Shown one piece after another: positions 39,775 through 52,823 of a stretch of DNA of 64,000 bases. Source of the stretch: Sialis fuliginosa (lineage: Eukaryota > Arthropoda > Insecta > Megaloptera > Sialidae); the NCBI GenBank assembly GCA_961205875.1, contig OY540822.1, forward strand, positions 13,704,501-13,768,500, given 5' to 3'. A model generated the notes under the pieces. It ran no database searches and had not been told where the DNA came from. It saw only the letters and a list, made by a program, of their open reading frames with translations. The first letter of the stretch is position 1; the number at the start of each line of letters is the position of its first letter. The translations under genes were made by a program, and so were the position numbers.

Positions 39775-40611
39775 CTGTGGAATCTCCATTATGGATTATC
39801 TACAGCTCAACGAGTCTCTGTCTATCTGTCCGTTAGTGCGTTTATCACTCGAGAACCACTTATCCGATTTACGTGTTTTTTTTTAATTCATAGGTACGTT
39901 CTCTGGCCAGGTTATAGGCTATATTTTGTTACGTTAGGTAACATAACAACTAAGCAGTGACGATAATAGTAAATCAAGCCGGAAAAAATTTTGCCGTCGG
40001 CGCGCTGTTTTGCAATACGCGCCCTAAACCGTTCTATATTGAACAAAATAATGTTGTAAAGAATTGTGTAGAATCAAAAAATCTACAATAAGGTCCGCGA
40101 CATCATATATATATTTATGTTACAAAGAAAATTACAAATATTTGGGTTCTGTTTACGTGAACTTATCGAAATAAATGATTTCATCGTCCGCGTCGTAAGT
40201 ACTTAATGTAGATATAATTTACCCTTTACAGCATCAAATTTGGTCGTATAGTTTAGAAAATATCTTGAAATATGTAACATACATACGGGAACATATTATT
40301 CGCGCGATGGGAACCCGTGCGTCAAGGAGGGAGCGTGCCAAGTAGACGCAGGGCAGAGGGAATGATCACAGGCCGTTATTCTTTTGATTGCCAATTGTTT
40401 ATTTTGTTTTCAATAGTTCACTTTTAAAAAACAGGATAAAAATTATTTTTACTTTTTGTTCTGATTCGTTTTTGTTAGGTAGGTAATTTAAGTGTTGTTT
40501 GGTTTTTATTACAATAATAACTAATCGTGTTTGTACTTAATTCAACTATATATTTTTTTAAATCCTAAACAATAATTCCGTAGTCCACGGGTCCAGCTAG
40601 TATTTTCATAT
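39775..40611. repeat. Dispersed repeat R3, longer copy
   Basis: It begins near CTCCATTATGGATTATCTAC, contains ACTCGAGAACCACTTATCCG, and ends GGGTCCAGCTAGTATT, the kind of terminus common in arthropod non-autonomous elements. The limits are approximate. It has a GC-richer internal part near 40310-40380 but no supportable gene. Confidence 0.5.
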
Positions 40612-43600
40612 ATTTAAAAATGGGAAACCAGATTACGTTGCCAAATAATGCTTAAGCTCAATACAATTGTCGAAATAGGAACCTTGCGAACACAACGATA
40701 TTTTTTTCGAAATGTTGAAATGCTGAAAATTGGTCAGTTTGGTTCGAATAAGCAATACGTAGTGACTAAATGCTAGTTGTTATGTTATTTTAATATGTAA
40801 TTATCATCTTTATAATTAACTTTTAATGCTAAAAGTAGAAAAAATCAATTTATAACGTGTTATGATTTTGATTACAAATAAGTAAATAGATATAATAAAC
40901 AAACGTTTAGTAAACATGCTCTTATAATTATGTTGTATCTATTTATATATATATAAATTATATATATGTATAGTTATATATAGTATATAAATAAAAATCA
41001 CATATCATAGAAATGGAAAAGCAGATAGTGAACGTTAACAAGATCAAGGATATTTAATAATAATTACTATAACTGTCTCTCGCGTAACACCTGAAGTTGG
41101 CTGCACAATTAAACATAATAAACAGTTGAAATTTTTGTACATCTGTCGAAAAATGTAAGATTCTTTATTATACTCTATTTAGGTTTCAAAGTCCCCAATA
41201 ATAAAAATAATAATACACGTTATTTTTATTAATTATTATTATAATATTAATAACACATCATTGATTACAGGAAAGTGAAAGAAGAAAAAATTAAGACAAT
41301 CTTGATAAAAAATCTATCAAAGTTTGCGACCTAAATTTTAGAACGACAAACTATCGCGTTCCACATAGCTTTGAATTAATATTTTTATTTATAATAATAA
41401 CACTTCTAATAATTAAAAGAGTACAATATTTCTTTTAAAAAAATGGGTAATATTCAAATAATCATCAAAACTGCAATCTCTACTCTACGGAGATATTCGA
41501 AAATTTAACATAACAAATAAAAAAATGTATCACTTATTTTTTGTAAAAAACGTTTTCAAAAACGTAAAGTTTGAACATATATACGAACTCTGATTTTTTC
41601 CATAAAGTTATTTAAATATTTTATAAAAATATCACTACTGAAAAATTGATATTAAAAAAAATTTCATATAATAAAAAATCACATTTCAATAATCTGCGAC
41701 CCACAAATTGGAAAACGCTGATGTAGACAATACAATCACTAACTAAATTATTTAAAATTTGCTGTAAAACAAATATATATGTCAATTTAAGAAGTTGCAA
41801 ATAAAAAATGTACCTACTGGAAATCATTTGAAACCGTATCGATAATACGAAGAGGGTAATAGAATGATGCAATAAGTGACGCACGCCTTCCTACTCACTA
41901 AGTTCCAGTCATCCCAACTAAAAAATCTCAAATGGCAACCCCCTACTTGTGATACATCATTGCAAATCCCTTGATAAATGTTTTTCATTGATACCAGATA
42001 AAGCTGCATTTGGTTCGGTAAAATAAAAGACTAAAGTGTTTATTGACTTCTATTTGTTTAAATGAATAATAAATGTTTAAAACGGTTTCCATTATTTTCT
42101 AGACAGTATATCAGAGACTGTTTTGAAATTCTTGACAAATGACATTTAAAATGTTTTTCTAAAAATAGCATAGTATTCACGAGTAATAAATTTAAATATA
42201 TTCAATTTAAATTAAATATGGAACATTTATAACAATTTCTATAAATAAACAAGTTGCTAAACACTTTAGCATTTTAGTTTTGAATTAAAACAAAACTACA
42301 CTACCAAATTAAACTTTCAAGGATTTTCCAATAATATGTTATAAAATAGTTTTGATAGTTTTCACACCCGAGAAAAACAGAAAATACATATTCATATATA
42401 AAACATTTATAATCATTAGAGATTGGAAAAATCGTTGTTATTTTCAATGAAATAGTTACTAGGTGAATTTTTTTTCGGAAAATAGTTTTGTTTACAATTT
42501 AATAATAATTAGTGTAAACGAAGCAGTAAAAAGTGTCGCAAATAGTTTTAAAATAGTTGGAAAGGTAGTTGCAAATAGTTGATTTCAAATTGTGTTCAAT
42601 CCAACCAGTTTTCTGAAAACGGTGGAGATATGTAATAAAAATTACAATAAATGCATTTTTACGCAATAGTTGAAAAACTATTTTTCCAATCTCTAATAAC
42701 TAATCATATAATAAATATCTCTGATCGTAGACATACATATATGAACATATATATAATTGCTGGTGAAAAATTCCGGGTAGCTCCAGGTTCTGCGTTGTCT
42801 TCTTGATAATTATAATTATATATTGCCGGTGGAAAGCTGAAACCAAATTAGCGACATTTTGGCCGATATTGAGTTACATATGCCATTAAAATCATTATTT
42901 CCGTCTCGTAAAATGGTATTAAACATAGCTCTACGAAGAAAAATACTCTGTATTGTATTACAGCAAAATTACTGTCATTTTTACTTAAATCAAATAACTC
43001 TTACAAAAAGTGACATCACATATCACAATGGACATTATTTTATTAAATAAAGCTAAAAAAAATATCAAACGTGACTAATTTTTGTAGATATAAGGAATAA
43101 AAATGAAAAATGTTGATAAAAAACTGAAGAAAATATCGTTTTTTTTTTTAAATTTTCTATATATCACTTATTTGGTCAGTTTTCCATCATCGATAAGGAC
43201 TCATTTATGATTGTACAAGCCTTTATATAATGATATAATGATATATGAATAAAAATGTCATAATTTGTTTTTATCGAGTTTTCAGAGGTTATTAAATTGA
43301 AATGTGCTTTTTGAAAAGTTATTTTATGCAGCCAAAAATGATCATTCAATTGTACCTAGGATTTTTTTTAATTGCACAGACGATAATTCTGCCTTGAGAT
43401 TTTTTAAATTTGTTTTCTATATCAATTTATATACGTTTTATTAATTAATACATATTTAGTTAAAAAATCATTAATGAATCTATTTATTTAAGTTTTATTT
43501 TGTATCTCTAATTAGTACGAATTATCAAAGTTTTAGTGTATTTAAAAAAACTAGAGGGTTGTATTTAAAAGAGACAGAAAGTTAAATTTTGTTTTGTTTT

Positions 43601-43885
43601 TTTGATTAAAAGTAAAAAATGAAATATGTGTAATTAAACATTTATTTTTAATACTTTTTTTTTATTTTTAAAAATAGAATGGAAGTCAAGTATAATTATG
43701 TAAAAGGAATCTTTAGATAATGAAATCATTTTTATTTTTTTGATAGGTTTTTACAATGTAAACATTCAAAATGTAACAAATCTTACACCAAACTTTATTT
43801 TACTTTAAGATTTGTGAAACAATATTTATTGATTATTATTTATATGAGTATTTTTCAAAAATTTTCCAAAACCGGACTTTAAAAT
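40612..43885. other. Non-coding stretch upstream of Cadps
   Basis: AT-rich with TA-rich simple sequence near 40945-40990. No exon or delimited element was recognised. If the promoter at 46424-46760 is correct this is part of a 5' UTR intron. Confidence 0.5.
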
Positions 43886-44694
43886 CAGTAGCGTAGATAG
43901 CTTTTTTGCGATGGGTGGGGGATATGACTTAGTATTTAATCTCATATTTTTGGTTCAGGGACCCTCAATACGTGTTAATTAAAATCTCGAGTTCGATTTT
44001 TTTTCATGATTACTATACTTTATTATACAGTACATTTCATGTATATATAATAATGTTGAATTGATTTTAGTTGACGGATTTGAAATCAGCGTGTCAAAAT
44101 CTATATAATGACATGTATAATACTTTAAAATCAGACAAAAAAATTTTAGCCAAAAATCGACATTTTTTTAAGGTATTCGATTTTTCGTGAAATTTTTTTT
44201 TCGATTCAACTTTTCATACAAATATCGACTAAAATACAAGAAAATAAGACGTAGAGGTATTATAGTTTTATAACTAAGCGTGTAAATTAATATTAAATGC
44301 TATATTTTTGATTAAAATGTTTGAGTTGCGCATAAAGACGAATATTCTAATAATATTTTTAAATTAGTTATTAACTGAAAACACAGATTTGTATTAATTT
44401 ACCCATAAAGTAAGGGAAGCACTGCTTCACCTGCTTCCATGGACGCTTCGCCACTAATATAGAAGTATATAACTAGTAGATGAATTTATTTGTATGTTAA
44501 AAAATTAAAAAAAAAAAATTCTGCAACCTAAAAACTACCCTCCCCCCTCGGTCCGAGACAGCCACGCCAGAGCATTTGAAATCTGGCAACTAAATTCGTG
44601 TAGTATTATAAATTCTTTTGATCAACTTATAATTTTCGTAGACTCATGGGGGGGGATTGATCCCCTTGATCCCCCCCCCCCTTCTACGCCACTG
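43886..44694. mobile_element. hAT-type element with nested insertion
   Basis: The left end CAGTAGCGTAGATAG at 43886 and right end complement CAGTGGCGTAGAAG (ending 44694) are flanked by an exact 8-bp duplication TTTAAAAT (43878-43885 and 44695-44702). Total 809 bp. Inside are part of foldback family F (about 44041-44280) and, near 44411-44457, the end of another element with AGTGGCGAAGCG. C and G runs border the termini. No transposase frame. Confidence 0.85.
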
Positions 44695-44702
44695 TTTAAA
44701 AT

Positions 44703-46304
44703 CATGTTCAAGTTCTCGTTTAAAACTGACTTTGTATTGCATAATTAACTATGATTAGTTAAACAGTTGTTTTCATACCATGATTAATGTTAATTCTATT
44801 TTTTACCTTATATAATTAATCATAACCATGATTGTTTTTTAGAATTGACGTAATAATGGTTTTAAAACAAGTGATATTTATTAAATAGTTCAAGACCCTG
44901 GAGGTAGAGATCTTACAATTCATTGACTATGATATATACTATGATAAAAGAAAGTGTATTTGTAAACTTGAATCTTGAACGTTGCAGAATATTTTCCAAG
45001 AATTGAATATAAAAGTAGTTCATAGACGGATTTATCGTTTTCCGGAATGCAGATTATATAAAAATAGAAACTTATATTGTGATTTCCTACTGCAGAATCG
45101 AATAAAAAGAAATATGTTTCCTCCAGATTAAAGATTTATTTGAAATTTAGTTCAAGGTACGATTTGACATTCATTTACTTATTTATATACCGATGCATTT
45201 ATGCATACCTTTCATATTGTAATATTGCCTATGTTCAATTTACATCTTTTTATTGAGTATTGAGTATTGAATTTACATTTTAAGCTTGACATAATTGATT
45301 TACATGTATCTTTTATGTATGTATAGTTATAATATGTTATAAAATATAAACAGTATAATACAATTGTTATTTCTTTACAGTATTATATTTTTAAATTGTT
45401 GGATTTTTGCATATATTATTTATCTGATATAAATTATTAAGTGAGTCTTTTCTACACTTCAAATATCCCCAAAAGATTTTAAAATAGATAAATTATATCT
45501 AACAAAGTAGTATTTTTTTTAAATCTGATATTTTCAAAATAGTGAACTTAGTAACTTTTACGTGAATTTTACTCAAAATATTACTGTAAAATATCAACTG
45601 ACAATCCACACGTAATGTAAACGCGATACTCTTTAATAAATTATTCATAAAAAAACTGCGAAAAATACACTCGGGAAAAAACTATGAATCATTTTTTAAA
45701 TCGATATTAAACCACAATTATTTGTATAGAAAATAAAATTAATTCGATTTCCTTTTAGGAAATGAAGTTTTGATTAAGTAAAGATAAGATTAAACGTATC
45801 TTAATTTTAATTATTAAAATACAGGGAACGAATAATTCATTATTTTGACAATGATAATTTTCCAGTTATGTAGATAAATATATGTATATACATACATATG
45901 TATATATAACTATTATATGTGTATGTATGAATGTATTGTATATGAATATTCTATAATGGTAAGAAATAAAATTATTTATATTTAATTCCCTATACATTTT
46001 ATATGAGCAAGGTATATTGTCTTATTAAATAATCGCAACAATACACGCATACACCCACGCACTCACACATGTAAATATGAAATAGGTCAGTAGATTGTAC
46101 CACTAAAAATTCCACCAAAAATTATGAAAAAAATAAAAATAAAACAAAAATAGTAGAAATTTTTTCATATTAATAATAATAATTTCGTGTTTCCAGAAAC
46201 ATCACGAAAATAATTTATGTATACCAAGTCGGATAATGATTATATATATATATATATGTATATATTGTTTAGGAAAATGACCATTCTCTTAAAGTACTGT
46301 ATTA

Positions 46305-46348
<44 letters not shown>

Positions 46349-46423
46349 TACAAACTAGCGGACTAATCAAATAAGAAAAGCGAATAATTATATAATAATA
46401 ATATAATATAATTCGGTACGTAC
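44703..46423. other. Non-coding stretch with simple repeats
   Basis: AT-rich with no supportable exon. A (TA)n microsatellite of about 46 bp is at 46301-46346, and shorter ATATGTATATAC-type runs are near 45880-45930 and 46240-46265. Confidence 0.6.
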
Positions 46424-46760
46424 ATTTGACAAAGTTCTGGCATGGAGTTCTTGTATTCACTATTGGTCTGTTCGCTTCGGAGGACCGTAGAATTGTCCCT
46501 ATTGTCTCGCGAACTCACCACACGCGTCTGGCATTTGTAGTGTAATAGAGCGAGTTCGCCTTCGCCATTGAGTGTCTATTTAGTTTTGTATGGCCATAGA
46601 GCGCTGTATATTGAGGTATTGATTTGCAACGAGCAAGCGCTCATATCGCGTTGCGCGATGTCACTCTATAACAGCTGGCCTTCCTGCTTTATACCGCTGT
46701 TACGTCACCACTTATACAACACTCGTTCGTTCTGTACACCTCATGTGACGTAATAGGGAA
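46424..46760 (-). promoter_or_regulatory. Candidate Cadps promoter and non-coding first exon
   Basis: A sharply GC-richer block in AT-rich surroundings. Minus-strand sequence ends at a donor-like CAAAT followed by GTACGTACC (exon edge about 46424). Two CRE-like octamers, TTACGTCA at 46700-46707 and TGACGTAA at 46746-46753, lie where the promoter would be, as is common for neurosecretory genes. Cadps is the next minus-strand gene and needs an upstream 5' UTR exon. The link is inferred. Confidence 0.45.
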
Positions 46761-48463
46761 GTATGTACACGTAATATACCCACACTTTACCCTCGTTTAA
46801 GACGGCGTTCGCATTGCACTATTTAAACAATAAATTAAATATCACTTAATTATAAGCGTTTTACATAAAAGTGAAAGTTCTGAAATCAACTGTTTTATAT
46901 TTAATATTCAGACCTTTAAAAAAAAAACAATCAAATCTAAAATAGAAAAACTTTTTTTTTGATGAATTGTTACACAAGTTCATTTTTATACCAGATACCT
47001 AAATAGGGTATTCCAAAGAAGTTTAGCAAAGTTTGTCAAATAATTCCATCACGTTAAGTTTTTTTTTTAATATCCTATCTTAAAAATGCAAAAATACCGA
47101 ATTTAGTAATTTGAACGAATTTATTACCAAGCTGGCAATTTTTTCTAGTTATTATTCACGAAAACTAATTAAACTATCCACCTTCTTTAAAATAAATTTA
47201 AACTTTTCACTGTACGATTTAATTCGCCGGGATAAACTAGTCAGAAAATATTGTTTACATTACAAAAACATTTCATAACTTCAAACAAATATCTTTTAGC
47301 GACAAAAAATTGTACAAAGAAAAGTTCAAATCCATTTTAAAGAAGATAGTATGTACTATTTGTTGCCGTGAACAAAAACATAAGAAACAAAAATTGCTAG
47401 TTTGGTAATAAATTCGTATATATGACCAAAATCGTAATTTCTGATAATTTTATGTTAAAATATTTTAAAAACTTGGCGTAAGGAGCAATTTGAACAACAA
47501 ATTTGGTTTTAGTGCACGGAAAACCTTCAAAGGTTTTTGGCGCACTATAGAAAAAAATGTTTGTTTTTTTTTGTTAATCAGTGTTGTTGGCATAACTGTA
47601 TCACGGATGCGATTATGTGCTGATGTTCCCCTAGTAGGGAAATATATACACTATAAAAAAATACGACACATCTTCTGTCTACTTATTGTGGATTTCTGTT
47701 ATATGTAAATTCTATTATAGAAGTATATTATACATACATATATATAATTGATTAAAACATGTCTCTTATTTGGTGATACACTCTGGAACTATGAATCATA
47801 GAAACTTCGAAATAATCTAAAATGTTTGTCATACCAATATAATCGATACAAAAATTTAATTTTTATAAAATTTATTTTAATTTTAATCTACTTAATTTGC
47901 ATTTAAATCTATAAATAAAAGATCCTTAAATTATTCTATTACTGTAAACGCATGGATTTTACCATATATTAATATATTAATATATGATTTTACTTAAGTT
48001 TTCAGGTAGAAAAATTTGAAATTAAATTCGTTATTTTAGTACAAGTATTAATAAAAAATTGTTGCAATAGCTTTTGGGATACCAACATTTTCAATTTATT
48101 GCTATATACAACACGCGAACAATAAGATAATTTAAGTATATCAGTGTTTCTCAACATATTGTCACTCGTGGACTATTTTAAAATTATTTTTATTTTTATT
48201 TTAATACGTATTAATATAAATAAAATATCTGCCTTAGGAACCACGGGACTTTCTTATACGTAATCCTAATAGTGAATAGTATACGTGATCAGGCCCCTCT
48301 TTCCCACTGGGCACTCTGGGCACGTGCCCAGGGCCCCACGATCGATAGGGGCCCCCATATCACCAAACGATAACCGATATTTATTACCGAAAAACATATT
48401 TATTTCGAAATTAAATTAATTTTTTAAATAAATTCTTATAAATTTATATAGTAACTAAATGAG

Positions 48464-49190
48464 TCTACGTCTTATTTTCTTGTATTTAAATCGATATTTG
48501 TATGACAAGTTGAAGTTCACTGCATGAAATTTCACTAAAAAATTTTGATTTTTGATTTCGTTAAAAGTATGTTTATTGTATAGAAAATGACGTGAAAAGT
48601 TGTTTGTTTCAAACCGCAGGTCTGTATCTCAAACCGTTCTCGAGATATAGCCTCTCAAAATTTTAGTTTTTTAAAATTTTTGGAGAAAAAAGGGAATAAC
48701 TTTTGAACGCGTGGTCGGAATTGATTTTAGTTGACGGATTTGAAATCAGCGTGTCAAAATCTATATAATGACATGTATAATACTTTAAAATCCGACAAAA
48801 AATTTTTTGCCAAAAATCGACATTTTTTTAAGGTATACTTAAATATATATTACCTTTGAATTTTTTCGATTTTTCGCGAATTTTTTTTTTTTAGAGTTTT
48901 AAGGTATTTTACATGTCATTATATAGATTTTGATACGCTGATTCCAAATCCGTCAACTAAAATCAATTCCGACCACGCGTTCAAAAGTTAGGGCCATTTT
49001 TCTTCAAAATTTTGAAAAAATTGAAACTTTGAGAGGCTATATCTCGAGAACGGTTTAAGATACAGACCTGCGGTTTGAAGCATTCAACTTTTCACATCAA
49101 AAATTCAAAATTTTTTAGTGAAATTTCCTGCAGTTGAACTTCAACTCGTCATACAAATATCGACTAAAATACATGAAAATAAGACGTAGA
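48464..49190. mobile_element. Large foldback element of family F (727 bp)
   Basis: The left arm from TCTACGTCTTATTTTCTTG to about 48820 is mirrored, with scattered mismatches and short gaps, by the right arm from about 48890 to AATAAGACGTAGA. Paired landmarks include CGTTCTCGAGATATAGCCTC with its complement, and TAGTTGACGGATTTG with CAAATCCGTCAACTA. The centre (about 48830-48890) is AT-rich. It has no gene. Partial relatives are at 23516-23722 and 44041-44280. Confidence 0.85.
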
Positions 49191-49429
49191 GGTATTATAG
49201 TTTTATAGTTGAGCGTGTAAGTAAATATTAAATGCTATTTTTGGTTAAAATGTTTGAGTTGCGCATAAAGATGAATATTCTAATAATATTTTTAAATTAT
49301 TTATTAATTGAAAACACATGTAATAAGTATTCTTAAAAAAATATATATTAAATCATTGTTTAAAAACACAAGAAATTACTAACGCTATGTTTAGACCAAA
49401 AAGACAAAACAGAAACAAATTATATTTGA

Positions 49430-50092
49430 AATAAGAAAAAAATGTTTTAGATAAAAAATGTCGAGTATGTTATTATCTATAATTTATTCCCCATACATTT
49501 TTTTTCAACATTTATGATTTAGTCAGAAACATTTTTTTATATAATTACTCACCCACACTGTTCACTCTCAGTATTACGTATAAGAAAGTCCCATGGTACC
49601 TATGGCAAACACGCACACTGTTCAATCTCTGTAACACGTATAAGAAAGTCCCATGACATTCATGGCAGATATTTATTTTCTGTTATGAACCATTTGAATT
49701 ATAATACATTTTTTTTTAAATTCGTTTTTTCGAAAAAATGAATAGAACATAAATTATAGATATTGATATTAACTACAATTTTTAACTTGACCATTTTTCT
49801 CTATCTCGCACTGTTTCAAAGTAATACTAAAATTCAAAAATCGACGTAGGTAAACATCCGTATCCGGTTGAAAGATCGTTTTCAAAAGTAGGATGTTTTC
49901 TTCCCAGACAAAATTTAATCTTAAATATAAAATTTCATCCTTCTACGATTTGTCGTATTTGACTTACAGCGCTTACAGACAGACAGACAGACGGACACAC
50001 AGACATCATTTAGGGAAGGTCAAAATAGATAATTCCGTCAAAATCCGGATTTCGAAAAAAAACGACTTCACTATACTTTCTTATACTATATA

Positions 50093-50100
<8 letters not shown>
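49430..50100 (-). repeat. Dispersed repeat R1, long copy
   Basis: Reverse-complement counterpart of 33826-34510. It contains two copies of CGTATAAGAAAGTCCCATG about 60 nt apart and the ACAGACAGACAGACGG run. It ends at TTCACTATACTTTCTTATAC next to the (TA)n tract. Confidence 0.75.

Positions 50101-50162
<62 letters not shown>
50086..50162. repeat. (TA)n microsatellite
   Basis: An almost uninterrupted TA dinucleotide run of about 70 bp. It creates a chance ORF of alternating Tyr-Ile on both strands. Confidence 0.95.
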
Positions 50163-50168
<6 letters not shown>

Positions 50169-50199
50169 TTCATATACATGGGTATAAGAAAGTACAAAA

Positions 50200-52823
50200 C
50201 AATTATAAAGCAAATCAATTTCATGTCATTTTCATTTTCATATTCATATTCATAATTTATTAATTGCACTATGTGTTTATATATTGTTTAGTACAATTAT
50301 TTAATTATTAAAATGAAAATGAAATCAATTTATCAATTGTATAAAATCACGTTGGCTTTATAGTTTGATTTTAATTTATATTAATAAATGTATGCCGTTA
50401 CTTAATTTCAATTTTAGTATTTTTTTAAATTAACATTTTTTTTTCAATAATATATATATTTTTTGATTAGCTTTTTTTAGAGGACCCCATCTTAAAAATT
50501 TGCCAGGAACTCTAAATTTTTAGTTACGCCATTGTTCAGACCGATAAATAAGAAGTTAAAATCGAGAAAGACATTAGAAAATGTATCTTTCAAATTGTAA
50601 CGGTTTTCAAAAAAATAAAAACTCGATTTTAACATTTAATTTATTAGCGTTAATAAGATGATATTGTAATATCAAAAACTTGCTAATTTCTATGACTTTC
50701 AAAAAAAATTCGGACCCCCTTTCTTGTTTTAAGGGGAAAAATTGATCAAGGCCTTTTTGCGCTCTAATTTATTTTACTATCCTTGTTTTCTAATAAGAAA
50801 AAAGTAAGTTATAAAAGCAACAAAAAGGTCTTCATCTCTATTATTTTAATTGCAAAAAAAAATTCACCTCAACTTATATTCATAACTGCGTATATTCTCG
50901 TTATTATAATGTATATCTTACTTCTTACGTAATATACCCACTCGATATTACCTACAATAAGATATAAGTTTTCCAAGAAATAGAGAACGTTTATTAAATA
51001 TGTAGTTCAAGAGCATGAAGATAGACATTTTTCTTTTTGTACATGATAAAAAATTGAACTTGGAAACTGAATCTCCAGCACTGCAAAATATTATCCTAGA
51101 TATGAATATAAAAGCAGTACCTACACAGATGGAATTAAGGTTTCCAAGAAAATATAAAAATAGAAACGTCTGTGCGATTTCCTTCCTGTTGCCAGTTGCC
51201 ACTTAACATTTACTCCGCGTTTAAAAATATATTTGAAATCGTTTATTTCAAGGTATATTTATTGATTTTATATAAATACTCGTATTTAATTTTAAAGGTG
51301 ACAATTTTATTGAATTAACATATTTTCAACGATTGTATCTAAATATAGTATTAAAAAAATCCCTCGATTTTCTCAGTAACTACTGTACGGATTTTATTCT
51401 GGTTTTCACTAATGGATAGTGTTTCACGAAGAAGGTTTGGGTGTATAATTTGTGTAAATTTTAGTCGGAAAAAAATCGTTGGAGAGCATATTCGCGTGCG
51501 CTTCGTAAATAGTTAGCGATAAGTTAAAACAAAGTTTAATAGGTTTATATATAAAAATATTTATACATTTATATTTTATAGAAAAATAACTTGTTTTAGA
51601 TTTATTATCTAAACTAGCTGGGCTGAGGAATTAAGGGTTAAATTGGTGCCCAGACAGTGGCGTGTTACATAGTAGGCAACTACCTAGAGTTCAGAGGTAA
51701 AGGGGAATACTTAAAATAATCATACACACCAAAATTGCTTGAAAGGAAAATATGGTCTTCAGGCATTTTTTAATTTTGTTACAAATTTTTTAATGGGGGC
51801 CTCGAATTCAGCCTAGAGCCTCCAACATTCGAAACGCGTCACTGGACCTAGGCATAGGCGGAAAATAGCCTCACCTAACCTAACCTTATCAGCCAGAACT
51901 TTTTTCCAAAGATAAAAATGAAGAAAAAAAAACTTGTGTTTGATTTCTTATTTTTTTTTAGTAAATGTATAGTAAACTATACAAGCTATGTTAGAAAAAA
52001 GAAATTTTAACTGACACCTAGGCATTGATGTAAAAAATTTGGAAAATAAATTTTTAGGGGCACACTATAGAGCTGTTTGGTAAAACATTATATCAAGGCA
52101 TGTAAGTTGTCAATCAGTAGAATTTGAACATATTTTTTTATTTAGAACTCAAAAATGGCACATTCAAAAGGTTCCAAACAGTAATTATTTTTGTCCCCTC
52201 CCCCCATAATATAATAAAGATGATAATCATTTAGTTGTATAAAATTTAACTTATTTAACACAAATTAATGAAGTAGAGAGAGGTAGTCCCCCATAAGTTT
52301 AGCATCAGGGGACCCCAAGAGGTCTAAATCCACCTCTCAGAAGAGGGCACTCACAAATGTTTCAGAAACATGAATATTTTAAAAAATACACATATTTCTT
52401 GAATTTAGTGCTAAAAAGGGATTTAGAAAAACTGAAATTTCAAATAGTAGATAAATTTTGTGAAAATCTTTATTTAAAATATAAAATATTCACTTACAAT
52501 TAAATAACTTTAACAGTTAAACATATTGAACACTTAAATTACTATAACAATGTTTTTCAAATTATAAATAAAAATAATTGTTTTTTTTTATATTAATACT
52601 TTCCCTTTTAAAGAGTGTAACATATGAGGGGTCAAAGCTTAAATGGACCAACTATTTGGTTCAATTTACCAATGAAAAAGTTAGCTAAAGTGAACCAAAA
52701 CGATTTAGTGATTTGTAAATTTAAAAAACACTTTTTTTTTTTAATTAACAATATTTAAAACATTTTTTTGTACGTATACAACTTAGAAAATAATATAAAA
52801 TCACATGGAATCTTTGAAACCGA
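50200..52823. other. Intergenic stretch downstream of PIGN
   Basis: No gene was supported. An R2-type segment (TTTTCTCAGTAACTACTGTA) is at 51359-51500. A 190-bp segment at 51655-51844 begins CAGTGGCGTGTTA and ends with the complement of CAGTGACGCGTTT, so it looks like a hAT-type MITE, but its flanks show no target duplication. A minus-strand AATAAA near 52470 is a plausible PIGN polyadenylation signal. Confidence 0.5.

Noticed and set aside
49893-50255. Open frames rich in Tyr-Ile on both strands
   Set aside because: They are translations of the (TA)n microsatellite plus repeat R1, not a protein.
51655-51844. MITE with CAGTGGCG and CGCGTCACTG ends
   Set aside because: Kept only as a note: the flanks do not show a target-site duplication, so the boundaries are not proven.
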